Made by a program: the position numbers and the translations under genes
NCBI GenBank assembly: GCA_009869945.1
Contig: WIXG01000034.1
Span: 296,079 to 360,078 of the forward strand
DNA length: 64,000 nt
DNA from: Mesaphorura yosii
Taxonomy: Eukaryota; Arthropoda; Collembola; Poduromorpha; Tullbergiidae
Reading direction: 5' to 3'
Shown here: positions 31,770 to 42,003 of the stretch, in pieces
Layout of the letters: each line of letters opens with the position of its first letter
Numbering within the stretch: position 1 is the stretch's first letter
The notes under the pieces: model-generated
What the model was told of the DNA's origin: nothing
What the model saw: only the letters and a program-made list of their open reading frames with translations
The model's database searches: none

Positions 31770-33375
31770 ATGGGCCGGAAACTGGTTGTCGTACGTCACG
31801 GTGAACGAGTTGATTTCACGTTTGGCGAAGAATGGGTTGAAACTTGCTTTGATTCTCATGGTAAGTAACTTAATACAATTGGTCCATCTGATCTATCGAA
31901 CCCGTATTTTAGAGCCTTACTAGAACCCTTTTGAACATGTGAACTGTGAACCTTCTAGGGAAGTACACGAAGAAGAACTTAAACATGCCCGATGCTGTTC
32001 CAAGCAGGAAACCGAAGGACTTCCTGAAGGATTGCCCTTTGACCCAGGTAAGAAATCTTCCTCAGTCAACAAGGGCAATAATAGTCTTTGCGGACAGAGC
32101 TGAAATAACTTCGATGTCTGCGTTATTCTAGATTGGGAGCTTACAAGGCACTTTGGTAGGCAAAGGGCTTCGCGAGGAAGGTCTTCTTCAGCCGGGATTT
32201 CAGATTTATGTATCACCATCTTTAAGATGCGTCGAGACCGCTGCGGCTATTGTAATGGGTAACGATTGTAGCCTATAGTGCATTGCATGGAATTTGCCAT
32301 ACTCGTTCCAAGTCGGTTATCGAGGCATTTCTCAATCTCAGGGATGGGCTATTCGAATCCAGGATTGAGTCTTAAAGTAGAGCCAGTGTTGTTCGAGTGG
32401 ACTGGATGGTATCCGGATAAGCTTCCGCACTTTATGCAGCCTTCTGAGTTAGCCGACAGTGGTTTTGATATCGACACAAGCTATGAGTCCTTCAGCAAAG
32501 TTTCCGATCTTGTGTGTGACGAGCCTGTTAATGTGTACTACGAACGTACTCATAAATTCGTTCAACATTTAGTTGAAAAAGATGGTAAATTAATTTATCT
32601 CTTTATAAATTAGTTCATGCAGTAACTTCATGCGTCAAATGTGCTTTCATTTTAGACAACGACATTCTTTTGGTAGCGCATGGTTCAAGTCTGGACACTG
32701 CCACAAGACAGCTTTTGGGGAAACCAGGAAGAGACTTTCGGGAAATGATGGATATACTGCGTGGTAAGCCCTGATCATGCCATGGCCTCCTTTCTACAAG
32801 TTTGGTACCCCTGACTCAAGTACCCAAATTTTAATTTCGTAGGTGTGCCGTACTGCGGTGTGGCAATTGCAGAAAAAGATGACCACACCGGTGATTGGAA
32901 TTTGGTGTCAGCTGCTTCTGCAAATATTTCTATGCGCCATTCATCGTCTGCTGATTTCTGTGCTTACAAATCATTTTTGGCGTCTGGAGATGGTGCGTAA
33001 TTAACTATTTCATGAGAACGATCATAGAACGAAAAATGTTCTTAAGGAAAGTTAAACCTTACATGCGTTGTGAACATGGTTAGATCCTGTCCCAAAATGA
33101 TTTTTAATCTTAGAGATAGGGCTAGTTAGCTAGTCATGTTTGCGTTTGATCTTTTGTGGTGGTATTAGAAGATCTCAACACTTCCGTATTCTTGACGTTT
33201 GGTTGGATTGCAGGAGTTGCTTTAATTGGGTCTGAGTTCTCGGTAGTGAATACCTTAGCTGGGGCATTAGGCTTTTAGTTTTTAATTTCTGTGATTTTAC
33301 TTGCATTTGTTCGGTTTTGTTTTAGTTTCCTCTGACCCTGAACCAGTGACTTCGCCGATTTATTCTCATAAATGA
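31770..33375 (+). CDS. Stand-alone UBASH3/ecdysteroid-phosphate phosphatase-like histidine phosphatase
   Basis: This is a 2H/phosphoglycerate-mutase-fold phosphatase matching the C-terminal catalytic half of UBASH3A/B (Sts-2/Sts-1). Exons are 31,770-31,860, 31,959-32,047, 32,132-32,258, 32,342-32,584, 32,656-32,763, 32,843-32,992 and 33,326-33,375, giving 285 aa. Visible motifs are the phosphohistidine loop VVRHGERVD (H10), [10 protein letters not shown] (R92), the acid-bearing [11 protein letters not shown], and the second catalytic histidine in [10 protein letters not shown] (H192). The UBA and SH3 domains of vertebrate Sts proteins are absent: the frame opens with [13 protein letters not shown] in good start context. 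Insect ecdysteroid-phosphate phosphatase has this same stripped architecture, so steroid-phosphate hydrolysis is a reasonable guess, but substrate cannot be read from sequence. If the last intron is retained, the frame ends three codons on at TAA 32,998-33,000. Confidence 0.92.
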
Positions 33376-34014
33376 AGGCAATGTCATTTTCTCTTACCTT
33401 CCTGAACAAGACTGGACTCACTGGACACAATTTCGCAAATCTTAATCCTCGGATTACTTCACTACTTACAGAACCTTCTTCATTGTTTCTACTTAAAACT
33501 TGAAGACTACTTCTTTACCATTTACTGCGTTGCAATTATAATTTTACAAGATTAAAATTATTGGATCTTATCTTCTCATTCAGTCTAAAAAAACATTGGT
33601 CTTATGAATGCTGTCTTTGCTTTTTAAACTAAACTAATTTTTAGCAAGTAGATAGATATGTGATGTGATTATTATGTGTTCAGCGAGTGTATGTCAATGT
33701 TACTGAATTGCTTAAATTACGTGTGATAATTTAGATGACTGAAATTAAACAAATTGATTCCGTTCGTCTGAATTACGTGGCTTGAATGTCGCGAGATGAA
33801 TTTCGCTTCTTTATCGCAAAAAATCAACAAAGACCTCGAAGGATTGTACATCATTGTCATTTATTTACACCCTGAAATCTTACACTAGCAAAAAGTAGTA
33901 TTATGGATTATGAACATGAACACTTAAATACTATCTAACAATTCATCCTATCTAGTTACAGCCAGTCATTAGCATTCAAGCGGAGATCAGTGCTACATCA
34001 TTTATTCACCAACG
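33376..34014. other. Tail-to-tail intergenic region, 3' UTRs
   Basis: This lies between the phosphatase stop and the DRAP1 stop. A minus-strand AATAAA at 33,860-33,865 sits about 150 nt past the DRAP1 stop and is its likely poly(A) signal. No clear AATAAA was found for the phosphatase. AT-rich, no coding evidence. Confidence 0.5.
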
Positions 34015-35105
34015 CTATTGAAGACTAGGTTGTCTTTGATAAAAGCCTGTGGTCCCTGACGGAGAAACAATTACACCCGTGCCAGGACCATTGTTGGGAG
34101 CTGAATCCGACGAGTCTTGCCGCTGATGTAAACTGAAGTTCATTCCATTATTGCTGTTAGCTGTTATCGGTGTATAGTGCAAATTATTTGGTAGGTACTC
34201 GAAATGACTTAAAAGCGGCGGGTTGACGCTTGTCACGGGAGGTTGCTGGAAGGTTGGATGGATTTGTGCATTAGCATTTGAATGAGGAGGAATGTACATA
34301 TTAATGTTGGATGCATTGCCCAACGCGTTGTTAAAATTGTGCATGGATGACGGATGTGGCTGCACAATGACTGGGTCGTATTGCTCTGGCTGCGACTGGT
34401 AGAACGATGGGACTGGTGGGAGCCCATATGACTGGTCATTATTTGCGACATTAACCGGCGGAGCCTCCTTTATTACCGGGCTCGAGGTGGTGGTGACAGA
34501 CAAACTTCTTGCTGTTGAGGATGATGAAGCTCCTTGTCCCCTATTCACGACTGGAAACACAAAAGGTGTATTTGATGTCGATGATCTTGGTGTGTCGGCA
34601 GCAGGCGTTGTACAATCTTCGTCTCCTTGTGAGTCTGGGATATTTTCAACCAGATCTTTCAGGAAATCAAACCGTTGCTCCGCTAGAATGCATTGTTTCC
34701 TGAAAAAAGAGCGAAGAGCACTTACTAAAGGATTTTTGTAAATTACTCCCTCGAAACTTGAAGTGTACTTTTGAAAACTTACAAATGGGATGGAGTTAGC
34801 GTTTTGGCATTCCTTGCCACTGTTACAACTTCTGCCTTCTTCAAGAGCGACTCGACAAATAATTCTAAGGTTCGAGATATGATTACAGGAACTGCTTGAG
34901 CAACTTTCCCAACTTCGTCATCCATCTGCATTATTTTCTTAATCCGGGCCTAAAATTAGAATATTATCATATTTTGATGAAATCATCAAAGCAGTCGATC
35001 AAAAACGTCCTCCTGTTCCAAGAATACACGCCGTATTCATATAATGTAGAACTAAAGACTTACAGGAGGAAACCGAGCATTATACTTCTTTTTCTTGCTA
35101 GGCAT
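34015..35105 (-). CDS. DRAP1: Dr1-associated corepressor NC2-alpha (DRAP1)
   Basis: NC2-alpha pairs with Dr1 (NC2-beta) through histone folds and holds TBP on promoters, blocking TFIIA/TFIIB entry. Exons are 35,064-35,105, 34,783-34,949 and 34,015-34,699 (297 aa). The N-terminus [20 protein letters not shown] is nearly identical to the vertebrate protein. The histone fold runs through residues ~10-90 with [51 protein letters not shown] and [16 protein letters not shown]. After about residue 100 comes a long Ser/Pro/Asn/Gln-rich tail, so the protein is about 90 residues longer than human DRAP1 (about 205 aa). That tail appears disordered and may have diverged freely. Confidence 0.95.
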
Positions 35106-36566
35106 TTCTGAAAATTGAGTCGGTCGAGATTAAGTACGTCACAATTCCGTTGCGGTCACAACAATACGAGCCCTGAGCACCTGCAGGAAGTAAACATCAT
35201 TAAATTAAGAGTTTAATGGACATCTGCCAGTAAACCAACATCATGATCATAGCGTAATAGTAAATACGCTCTCACTCACCCAAAGACTCTAATTACAAGC
35301 GACGTGGCAAGTTGTCGGCCGTCTTGAAAACTGTTACAGGTTTAAAAGCCGAACGTCAAAGCAAGGCAAGATGAAGTGGGATCCAGAGATATGAATTGGA
35401 TATTTATAAATTAGACGCACTCGCACTGCTTTTTAACTTACGCGAATTAAACCAGTATTAAATATTGCAATTTTCAATGCAATGCAATGAAAACCGGAAT
35501 TTCGTAGATTCGCATTCGTTGCATTCATGTGAAAGGGAACCAACTCACTACAAGGATGATCGAGAAGTGATGCGATGTTGGCTTCCATTATTCATAGAGT
35601 GCAAGACCAGCACCAAATGGAGACAACGCACGACTGGACCACCTTGAATATGATCTTGCTACGTTGCTGCATGGTCAGACCAGAATCAAGATTTGCAAGG
35701 GTCAGGCCCAGGTTCGGGTCAACTCGATGGTAATCGTTATCGGTCCAGAGATTTGGCCAATTCAGCTTTTCAACCACTTTAGTTTGAAATTTACGGTAAC
35801 GAGTGACAGGTGCCAAGCCTATGAGAATTCGCTTGCGAAGTTTGTGCGTAAAGAAAAGCGAGCAGTCAGATCCGTTCGTACGTTGTAAATAATCATTCTG
35901 CTTTTATTTCTAAACATTGCTTGAATCTCTTTGATCTGATTTTAATCGTTGTAACAATTTAAACAAACATGAACTCGTATTATTGCAAGAATTTTTTTTC
36001 ACTTTTTTGGTAACTTGAACAACATTTTGGCACAACTCACGACAAATCGGGCACATAATGGTGAAGTCATATCAGTCTTTGAGTCTCGGACTGAGATGAA
36101 GTGCAAAAGTCACAATGAATGCCTGGCCCATCTGTCTTACAAGAGTCTACCACTGGCAAGCGTGTTCTACAATAAAGATAAACTTTGAATTCACAGCGAT
36201 AACAATAAATCTAAAAACATTTGCATATTACTGCGTGCAGAAGTGTAATATTGAGTATTTTTGATACATCTAATTTACTGAAAAACACACATTTACAAAA
36301 AATAGCCGTATAGAAGGCATTCTGTGCTTTGTGTGTAAACTAAATATTATCATCGTCCACCTTCGGTTCGGTAAAACCACAGGCGCACATTAATAAATCT
36401 ACTTGACTTGGTGGATAACTAGCAATTAAATAAAAGCTACTTGAGTATGTACAGCCCTTCAAGATGAAATTCCATTAATTACACTCATTTACAATAATTT
36501 ACAAGCAATTAATGATGGTGGCAGATTTTTCTTTCCCTTCTCCTCCGGCATCATTCCTCACAATGG
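35106..36566. other. Intergenic region between DRAP1 and the zinc-finger gene
   Basis: This contains the DRAP1 promoter side and the zinc-finger gene's 3' side. A minus-strand frame around 35,592-35,816 is open for about 75 codons but has no ATG, acceptor or domain. No gene is supported. Confidence 0.45.
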
Positions 36567-39119
36567 TCAATTCTTACGTTTGAGCTTCAACATCTTCTTT
36601 ATTGCTGATGGAAGTTGAACTGAGTTTGGCTTGTTTTCTAGTGCTGACTCGACCTCTGGATTTAAATTCGACAGATTAATTGAGACTCGTAGTTTCTTCG
36701 ATTTATTTGAAGCAGAAGCTGAAATTGTTGACGCCCCGCTGGCAGTGCGGCTACATGTCCCATTTGACCCTGACGTTCCTGATGTGCTTCGCCTCCTGAA
36801 ATACAGAAACAAACAGATGAATTCAATTAATTCTTTGTTTAGTATTCAGGTGCAATGTTTTTTAAGCATTGTCCCACCAGTCGCACTTACTTTTGGGGGG
36901 CTGCGGATGTGGGAAAATAGTTACTGGAATCGCTTCTTTCGCAAAATGGAATTTTTATTGTTTGCGCTGCGGCCGCTGTCGTTGCCGGTGCATTTGACTC
37001 TGACACGGGAGTGACGGGAACGGAAATATCAGAAGTTTGTGGGCTCAACATTGCTGTCGGTGAGTTAAGCGACTCATCAGCGGCAGGAATTATGACGTTT
37101 AACGGTGCTGATCCATCTCCTCTGCTTTCCATGAGAAGCCCGTTTGCGTTGGTGGCGGCAGTGGTTGGCTTGTTCTGATGAGCCAGCTGGTCGCGCTTCC
37201 ATTCTTTTTTAGTTTTAAATGTTATACAGCGTATTTTGCATCTTCTATTTTTGGCTGAGTTGTGAGCAGTTTGATGGTGATTTATCGCTGCTTGTTCGTT
37301 GAGAAACTCCTGACCCGCACAACCACGTCTGAGGCATTTGAAGCCCATGTGTTTCTGAGTACTTTTATGCCGAATGAATCTCAGGAACTCCTTGGTTCCA
37401 TCCAAGCTCTCTTCTGTGATGTACGTGCCTGAGTAGAATGGCGTCAACGACCCAAAAGCATGGCCTTCATCTTCTCTCTGAGACAGCGCGGACGACGTGA
37501 TGGGTGAGAGCAAAGATGATAATTCTTCTTCCTGCTGCCTTGTGACAGTTCTCAATGGTTCTCGTATCGATCGCGCGGTCGCCGACGCGCTGGGAATGGA
37601 ATTGACTGGGCACGTGCTGCAGGAAGGCTGCAATTGTGACGTAAGTACTGGAGGATTATTTGCCTCGTCCCTTGCCTGATTTCTGTCCACAATTGTGATG
37701 ATTGAGGGTGACTCAGGTCTTTCGGTCGCTTGAGTTTGAACAGTTTGGGGTCCGAGCAACCGTAAGACGTTCTCCTTATGTCGTTTGCCGTGCACATGCT
37801 GACTTAAATTCGTGAATAATTTTCCTTTGCAACACAAGGCACAATCGAAGCACTTCTGGCCATCAATTGTGACCCGCTGAATATAACTGGGGTATTCTTT
37901 TCTAATTCTTCGAGTCGTTGTCGCAAGAGCAACTTCTTCGAGCAGAGAATACCCTGGCTTGGCTGGATGTGATGGAAACGATGCGTGCGCCCCTGCCACA
38001 TGCTGCGCCAACTCATCTTCGTATGGAAAATCGGCTGGGCAGTGGTCGCATTGGCAGGGTCGAATGTGGTCAGTGAGTTCATGGCGCTCACAAGCTTCTT
38101 GATCCTCGAATCTTATTTCACATAATACGCAGTAAGGCTCTTCAATCCTGGGAGTGATGACATTGAGCGATTGGTGGTTCCGAAAGGCAGTTGAGTCTGG
38201 AGGAGTATTTTCACTGCAAAGAGGAAAAAACAATTAGTCAAACGTGTCTAATTTCGTTATCTAACTTGGTTTTGGCTCAAATCTACAAAATTTATGTTTC
38301 GTGCATACTCTTCTGAGTCGGATGTATCGTCGATTTGGATAATTGGGATTTCTTCTTCTTCATCTCGTCTTTGCTTAATCCGTGCTGGTTGACGCGACTC
38401 ATTATTTCGGCGTCTTGCCTCTACTTCGTCCTCCCCGCTCGGCAATAGGCTTTCATAGCCACTTGAGCTCTGGCTCTTCCTTCTGACTTGGACAGAGTCT
38501 TGTAAATTGTCAACACGTCTGAAAATTCATCAGCATTTAGCGTCCACGTGTGTATAAGCTCACCGGGCGATAGCTTTAGCGCTAATTTTTTACATGGAAA
38601 ACTCGGCTGTGCTCTCAATCACTTATGGATTATCACTTTATAATCACCTTAGGTCACTTATAGCATTCGATCGTTCGGCATTGACGTTAAATTCGTATCA
38701 ACTGAGTCTAGCGAATTATAGTCAAAGCACAACGCTTACATTTCGGGAACTGATGCAGGTTCTGCCTCTGCGTCGCTCTGTTCTGATTCCGACGATGACG
38801 ACGCCAAAGTAAGAATACGACGATAGGTTCGTCGAACTGGCGCGGGCACCGGCATCAGTTCTGAACCTGACGCTGATGATGTGAATGTAAGAACACGGCA
38901 GGTGGCCCGTCGAGCTGGCACCAGCGGAGGTTCCGACTCTGACAAAGACGTCGGGCCAACCCGCTGACTCCTTGCTTGCGACGACGAAGCACTGCTTACG
39001 ATTGATGATGTCGAGGCTGTTCCACGAGCATGGCGGCTGAGTCTGCGGGCCCACTCGTCTGGATCTGGTGGGGTCGCGGATTTAATACTGGAATTAAATG
39101 AACTCTTCAAGCAACCCAA
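36567..39119 (-). CDS. C2H2 zinc-finger protein, 5' end unresolved
   Basis: Four exons join in phase 2: open to about 39,119 and ending 38,740; 38,309-38,518; 36,891-38,213; 36,567-36,795. The first listed exon has no ATG and must follow an upstream exon I could not find; acceptors ttgcag at ~39,121 or ttccag at ~39,082 both fit. The visible protein exceeds 700 residues. In order it has Ser/Arg/Pro-rich repeats, an acidic stretch (QRRDEEEEIPIIQIDDTSDS), classic fingers CVLCEIRF...HELTDH and CDHCPADF...HVAGAH, a matrin/U1-type finger CALCCKGKLF...HVHGKRH, a long Ser/Pro-rich linker, then two atypical Cys/His clusters (CLRRGC...HHQTAH, CKIRC...H). It ends in a basic KKMLKLKRKN. A nuclear nucleic-acid-binding role is inferred from the fingers; no orthologue is recognised. 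Confidence 0.8.
38750..38990 (-). repeat. Degenerate in-frame tandem repeat in the zinc-finger gene's 5' exon
   Basis: The exon encodes successive ~22-26-residue units of the form PVPAPVRRTYRRILTLASSS: LVPARRATCRVLTFTSSASG, then LMPVPAPVRRTYRRILTLAS, then a partial SSESEQSDAEAEPASVPEM. A further decayed copy (TPARRARPGTFASLVLAF) can be read near 39,140-39,215 in another frame. The units are visible in DNA as repeated cgtcga-ctggc and gtaagaa(t/c)acg blocks. Confidence 0.7.
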
Positions 39120-39219
39120 ACTGCAAGTGTTGTTCCAGGCAAGAATTAAAGGCCAGTACTAGTGATGCAAACGTGCCTGGTCTAGCCCGCCTAGCTGGTG
39201 TCAAGTCTGTAATTGGACA

Positions 39220-41054
39220 CTAGCGCCCCCAAAGTAAGAGAAAAAATCTCATGTTCGGAATGCACCCTTTAGGACAAAATCATGGATCCATTATTTGTGC
39301 ACTCCGCCCCTGCTTTGAGCTAGAATCCCACCCAAGTAAACAGTTTCAAAAATATGTAATCTAGTTGCTTCTTTTTCCTCCCGATTGACACAAGTTGCCG
39401 TTATCGGACTTGGCTTTAAATTCTACCAAACATGCAAACCTCGTATTAATCACACAATCTGTTATCTGTCTGTCAAATCCATGTCAAATCCATGGTCGTA
39501 TTTACACTCTAAACGAGAACCGAAGAAGGGACAGGCATTTGAGTACGGTCGAACTATATTACATAACGCCAGTCGCCGCACTTGCTGCACTGAAACTTGA
39601 AACTCGCGTGAAGGTGGGCGGGCTTTTGGAAGGGTTCAGGACGATTGTGAATGTGGTTAACTCATTTTGCTTTTCACTAAGAAATTCTTGGAAGTAATAA
39701 CATAAACTCGATGACCATTACTATGATGGCCTTATCATAAATTTAAGTCCACAGTGGGGAGCGGTGACAGGAGATAAGACCGACTCAAATGCTCAAGTTC
39801 GAAGGCTTCCTTCCTTCCTACGTTTAACAGAAGGAACGCACAGGGATGCGGGTACAACTGAATAATAATAATGGCCGCATTTATCCCCGGAAGAGTAAAT
39901 ACACAATAAGTCTATGAACGTTTCCCTTGGCAGGGCTATGAATCTCCGTTTTTAGAATTGATCACTCAAATTGTACTCGTTGACGAGTAGACGTTAATAA
40001 AAAGAGGATAGTGAGGGTTCAACTCATGATCCTGAAGGGTGAAAACTTGTACTCATATTACTGCTAACAGATCTTGCACCGGGCTCATCTACAAAATTCA
40101 ATTGTTTACGTTGATCATTGCGCGTTACGATACATTAATTTGTCAGCACCAGAACTAGGAGGCCAGGTGCAAATGTGCAAGCGTGGCAGTGAAATTCGTA
40201 CTGCTTGAGAACGTACAAGTTGCATGTTACAGGGCTATTAACCTTTCTTCATCTCTTCGTAGGCCAGAACGTTCAATTTTCATAATAGAATTCGAGAATA
40301 TTCGAACTGGAAGTTGCTCCATAAGGCCTGTCAGCATAAATCCTCGAAACCTTCATGCCATGATACATGATTGAAGGAGGAATGCTACTGCTCACAATTA
40401 ACTGAGATAGATTTTATTCTATTTTTCTGTAAGCCCGGTATGCACAGCGTCCCACAGAAATGAGATTTTCTAATATTGCGCTTTAACGATACTTTCCAAA
40501 CAACAAATTCCGCCTGGTAAACGAGTGCAACGGCTAAAACAATGGAAGGCATTTATGTTAGGTAGTCTTTTAGCATTTTAATCGCCATGCAATTAATGTC
40601 CCCTACCACTGTCCATGCTCATGCCAGACGCATCCTTGGCTTTCAACTACAAGGCGAATCCTCTCAGCAATCTCACTTTCACTTTTAATTTGACCTCAGG
40701 TTTATAATAAACACGCGAGCGAGTCGCGAGTCATTCATTCGTATTCAACTCATTCCTGGCTCTCACCTGCGAGTATTTCCTCCAGGCATGAGGCCATGCA
40801 TCTTCAATGAACCCCGTCCTGTTTAATATGCCTGATCCGTGGCATTCCTTCAATTTATGGTGTTCATCTCAACCGCTACATCACTACATTACATTGTTCA
40901 GCCGAAAGTTGACAAATGAATCTCGTCTTTAAGTGAAAGGATTTGAACTGGCAAACGGCAATAATGAAAGAATGTGAACGCAGCAGTGCCAATTCAGAGT
41001 TCAAAGAGCCACCATCGTTGCTTTGTACTGTTATATTACATAATACATTCGAAG
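39220..41054. other. Intergenic stretch, nothing recognised
   Basis: This should contain the missing 5' exon and promoter of the zinc-finger gene (minus) and the promoter of the small secreted protein (plus). No domain, RNA gene or repeat was recognised. The short plus frames at 39,385-39,697 lack supporting features. Confidence 0.4.
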
Positions 41055-41494
41055 ATGTATTCCTGCAAGAATTTGTTTGCATTTCTGATTCTTGCTAGCA
41101 TCTGCTTTACAGCCTACTCTGCAAAAATTGATTTGCTTCGTGAGGAATACGGAAGTTTGGGAACAAAAGCGGATTTCTACGATGAGGAATACCTAAATGG
41201 TAAGGCTCACACGCGGACATCAAATAAATAACTGACTCAATTGTAAAAAGTTTGGTTTCTTCTTAAGGACAACAAACTAGCATGGAGTCCGTGGATGGTC
41301 AGTGTAAAAATCTGCCCCGGCGCTGGCGAAAGAGAGCTCAATCGGTGGACACTCACGGCACTTGCATCACAGCGTGCACTGAAACAGAGTGCGAGGGCAC
41401 GTGCGTGAGAATTTATCCGGCGCATGGAGAACAACAATTATCGGTCGTGAAGATGAACCAAGTAATCTCATCATTTAAGTCTTGTTTCAAGTGA
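41055..41494 (+). CDS. Small secreted cysteine-containing protein
   Basis: Two exons, 41,055-41,199 and 41,268-41,494, join in phase 1 to give 123 aa. The first encodes a clear signal peptide, MYSCKNLFAFLILASICFTA, cut probably near YSA|KID, then an acidic stretch. The second carries a polybasic RRWRKR site, a typical proprotein-convertase cleavage motif, followed by a cysteine cluster THGTCITACTETECEGTCV (spacing C-x3-C-x4-C-x3-C). One cysteine lies before the basic site and one near the C-terminus, six in all after the signal. The stop is followed by AATAAA at 41,556-41,561. Such architecture is shared by peptide hormones, antimicrobial and venom-type peptides; nothing here decides between them, and no family is recognised. 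Confidence 0.7.
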
Positions 41495-41555
41495 AGAGGA
41501 CCTTTGCAGCTGCATCTAAATGAGGTTATTTAAGTGCCAACTAATATAAATTCGA

Positions 41556-41561
41556 AATAAA
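41556..41561 (+). promoter_or_regulatory. Poly(A) signal of the small secreted protein gene
   Basis: AATAAA 62 nt after the stop codon at 41,492-41,494. Confidence 0.6.
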
Positions 41562-42003
41562 TGTGCAGGTGGTCGTTCATTTAATAATTTTCAGTAGCTG
41601 TTGCCGGACATTTTTGTTTACACGCACCGTCGCTGGTTTCAGTTCTATGCAATTCTCCAAGCTTTGATCATGACAGCAGGCTATGTAACCTGCGAGGGTA
41701 TGCACTATGACAAAGTAGACAGCTTAACCAAAAGGGCTCAAGGGTCACATTCTTTGTGCTGCGTTTGTGATAATGAATCTCATGATTGGTTAGTGATATT
41801 CAGGTGTACAATTGTCTTTGCAATTTAAGTGCGCTTCCTTAGCTAAATCTCTGCCTCGCATTTTGCAATACTTCTCCGCAGACTTTCCAGTGTGAAACCG
41901 AAATCCGTCGCATTTCACGTCGAATTCGAGAAACCTCTTTACGCGAAGGTTACACCTGCCCCAATAAGCTTGCCAAAATTCATCCGAAACTTCTCTTATG
42001 ATA

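Noticed and set aside
35592-35816. Minus-strand frame with protein-like stretch (WTDNDYHRVDPNLGLTLANL)
   Set aside because: No ATG in the open stretch, no acceptor or donor of matching phase, and no domain recognised.
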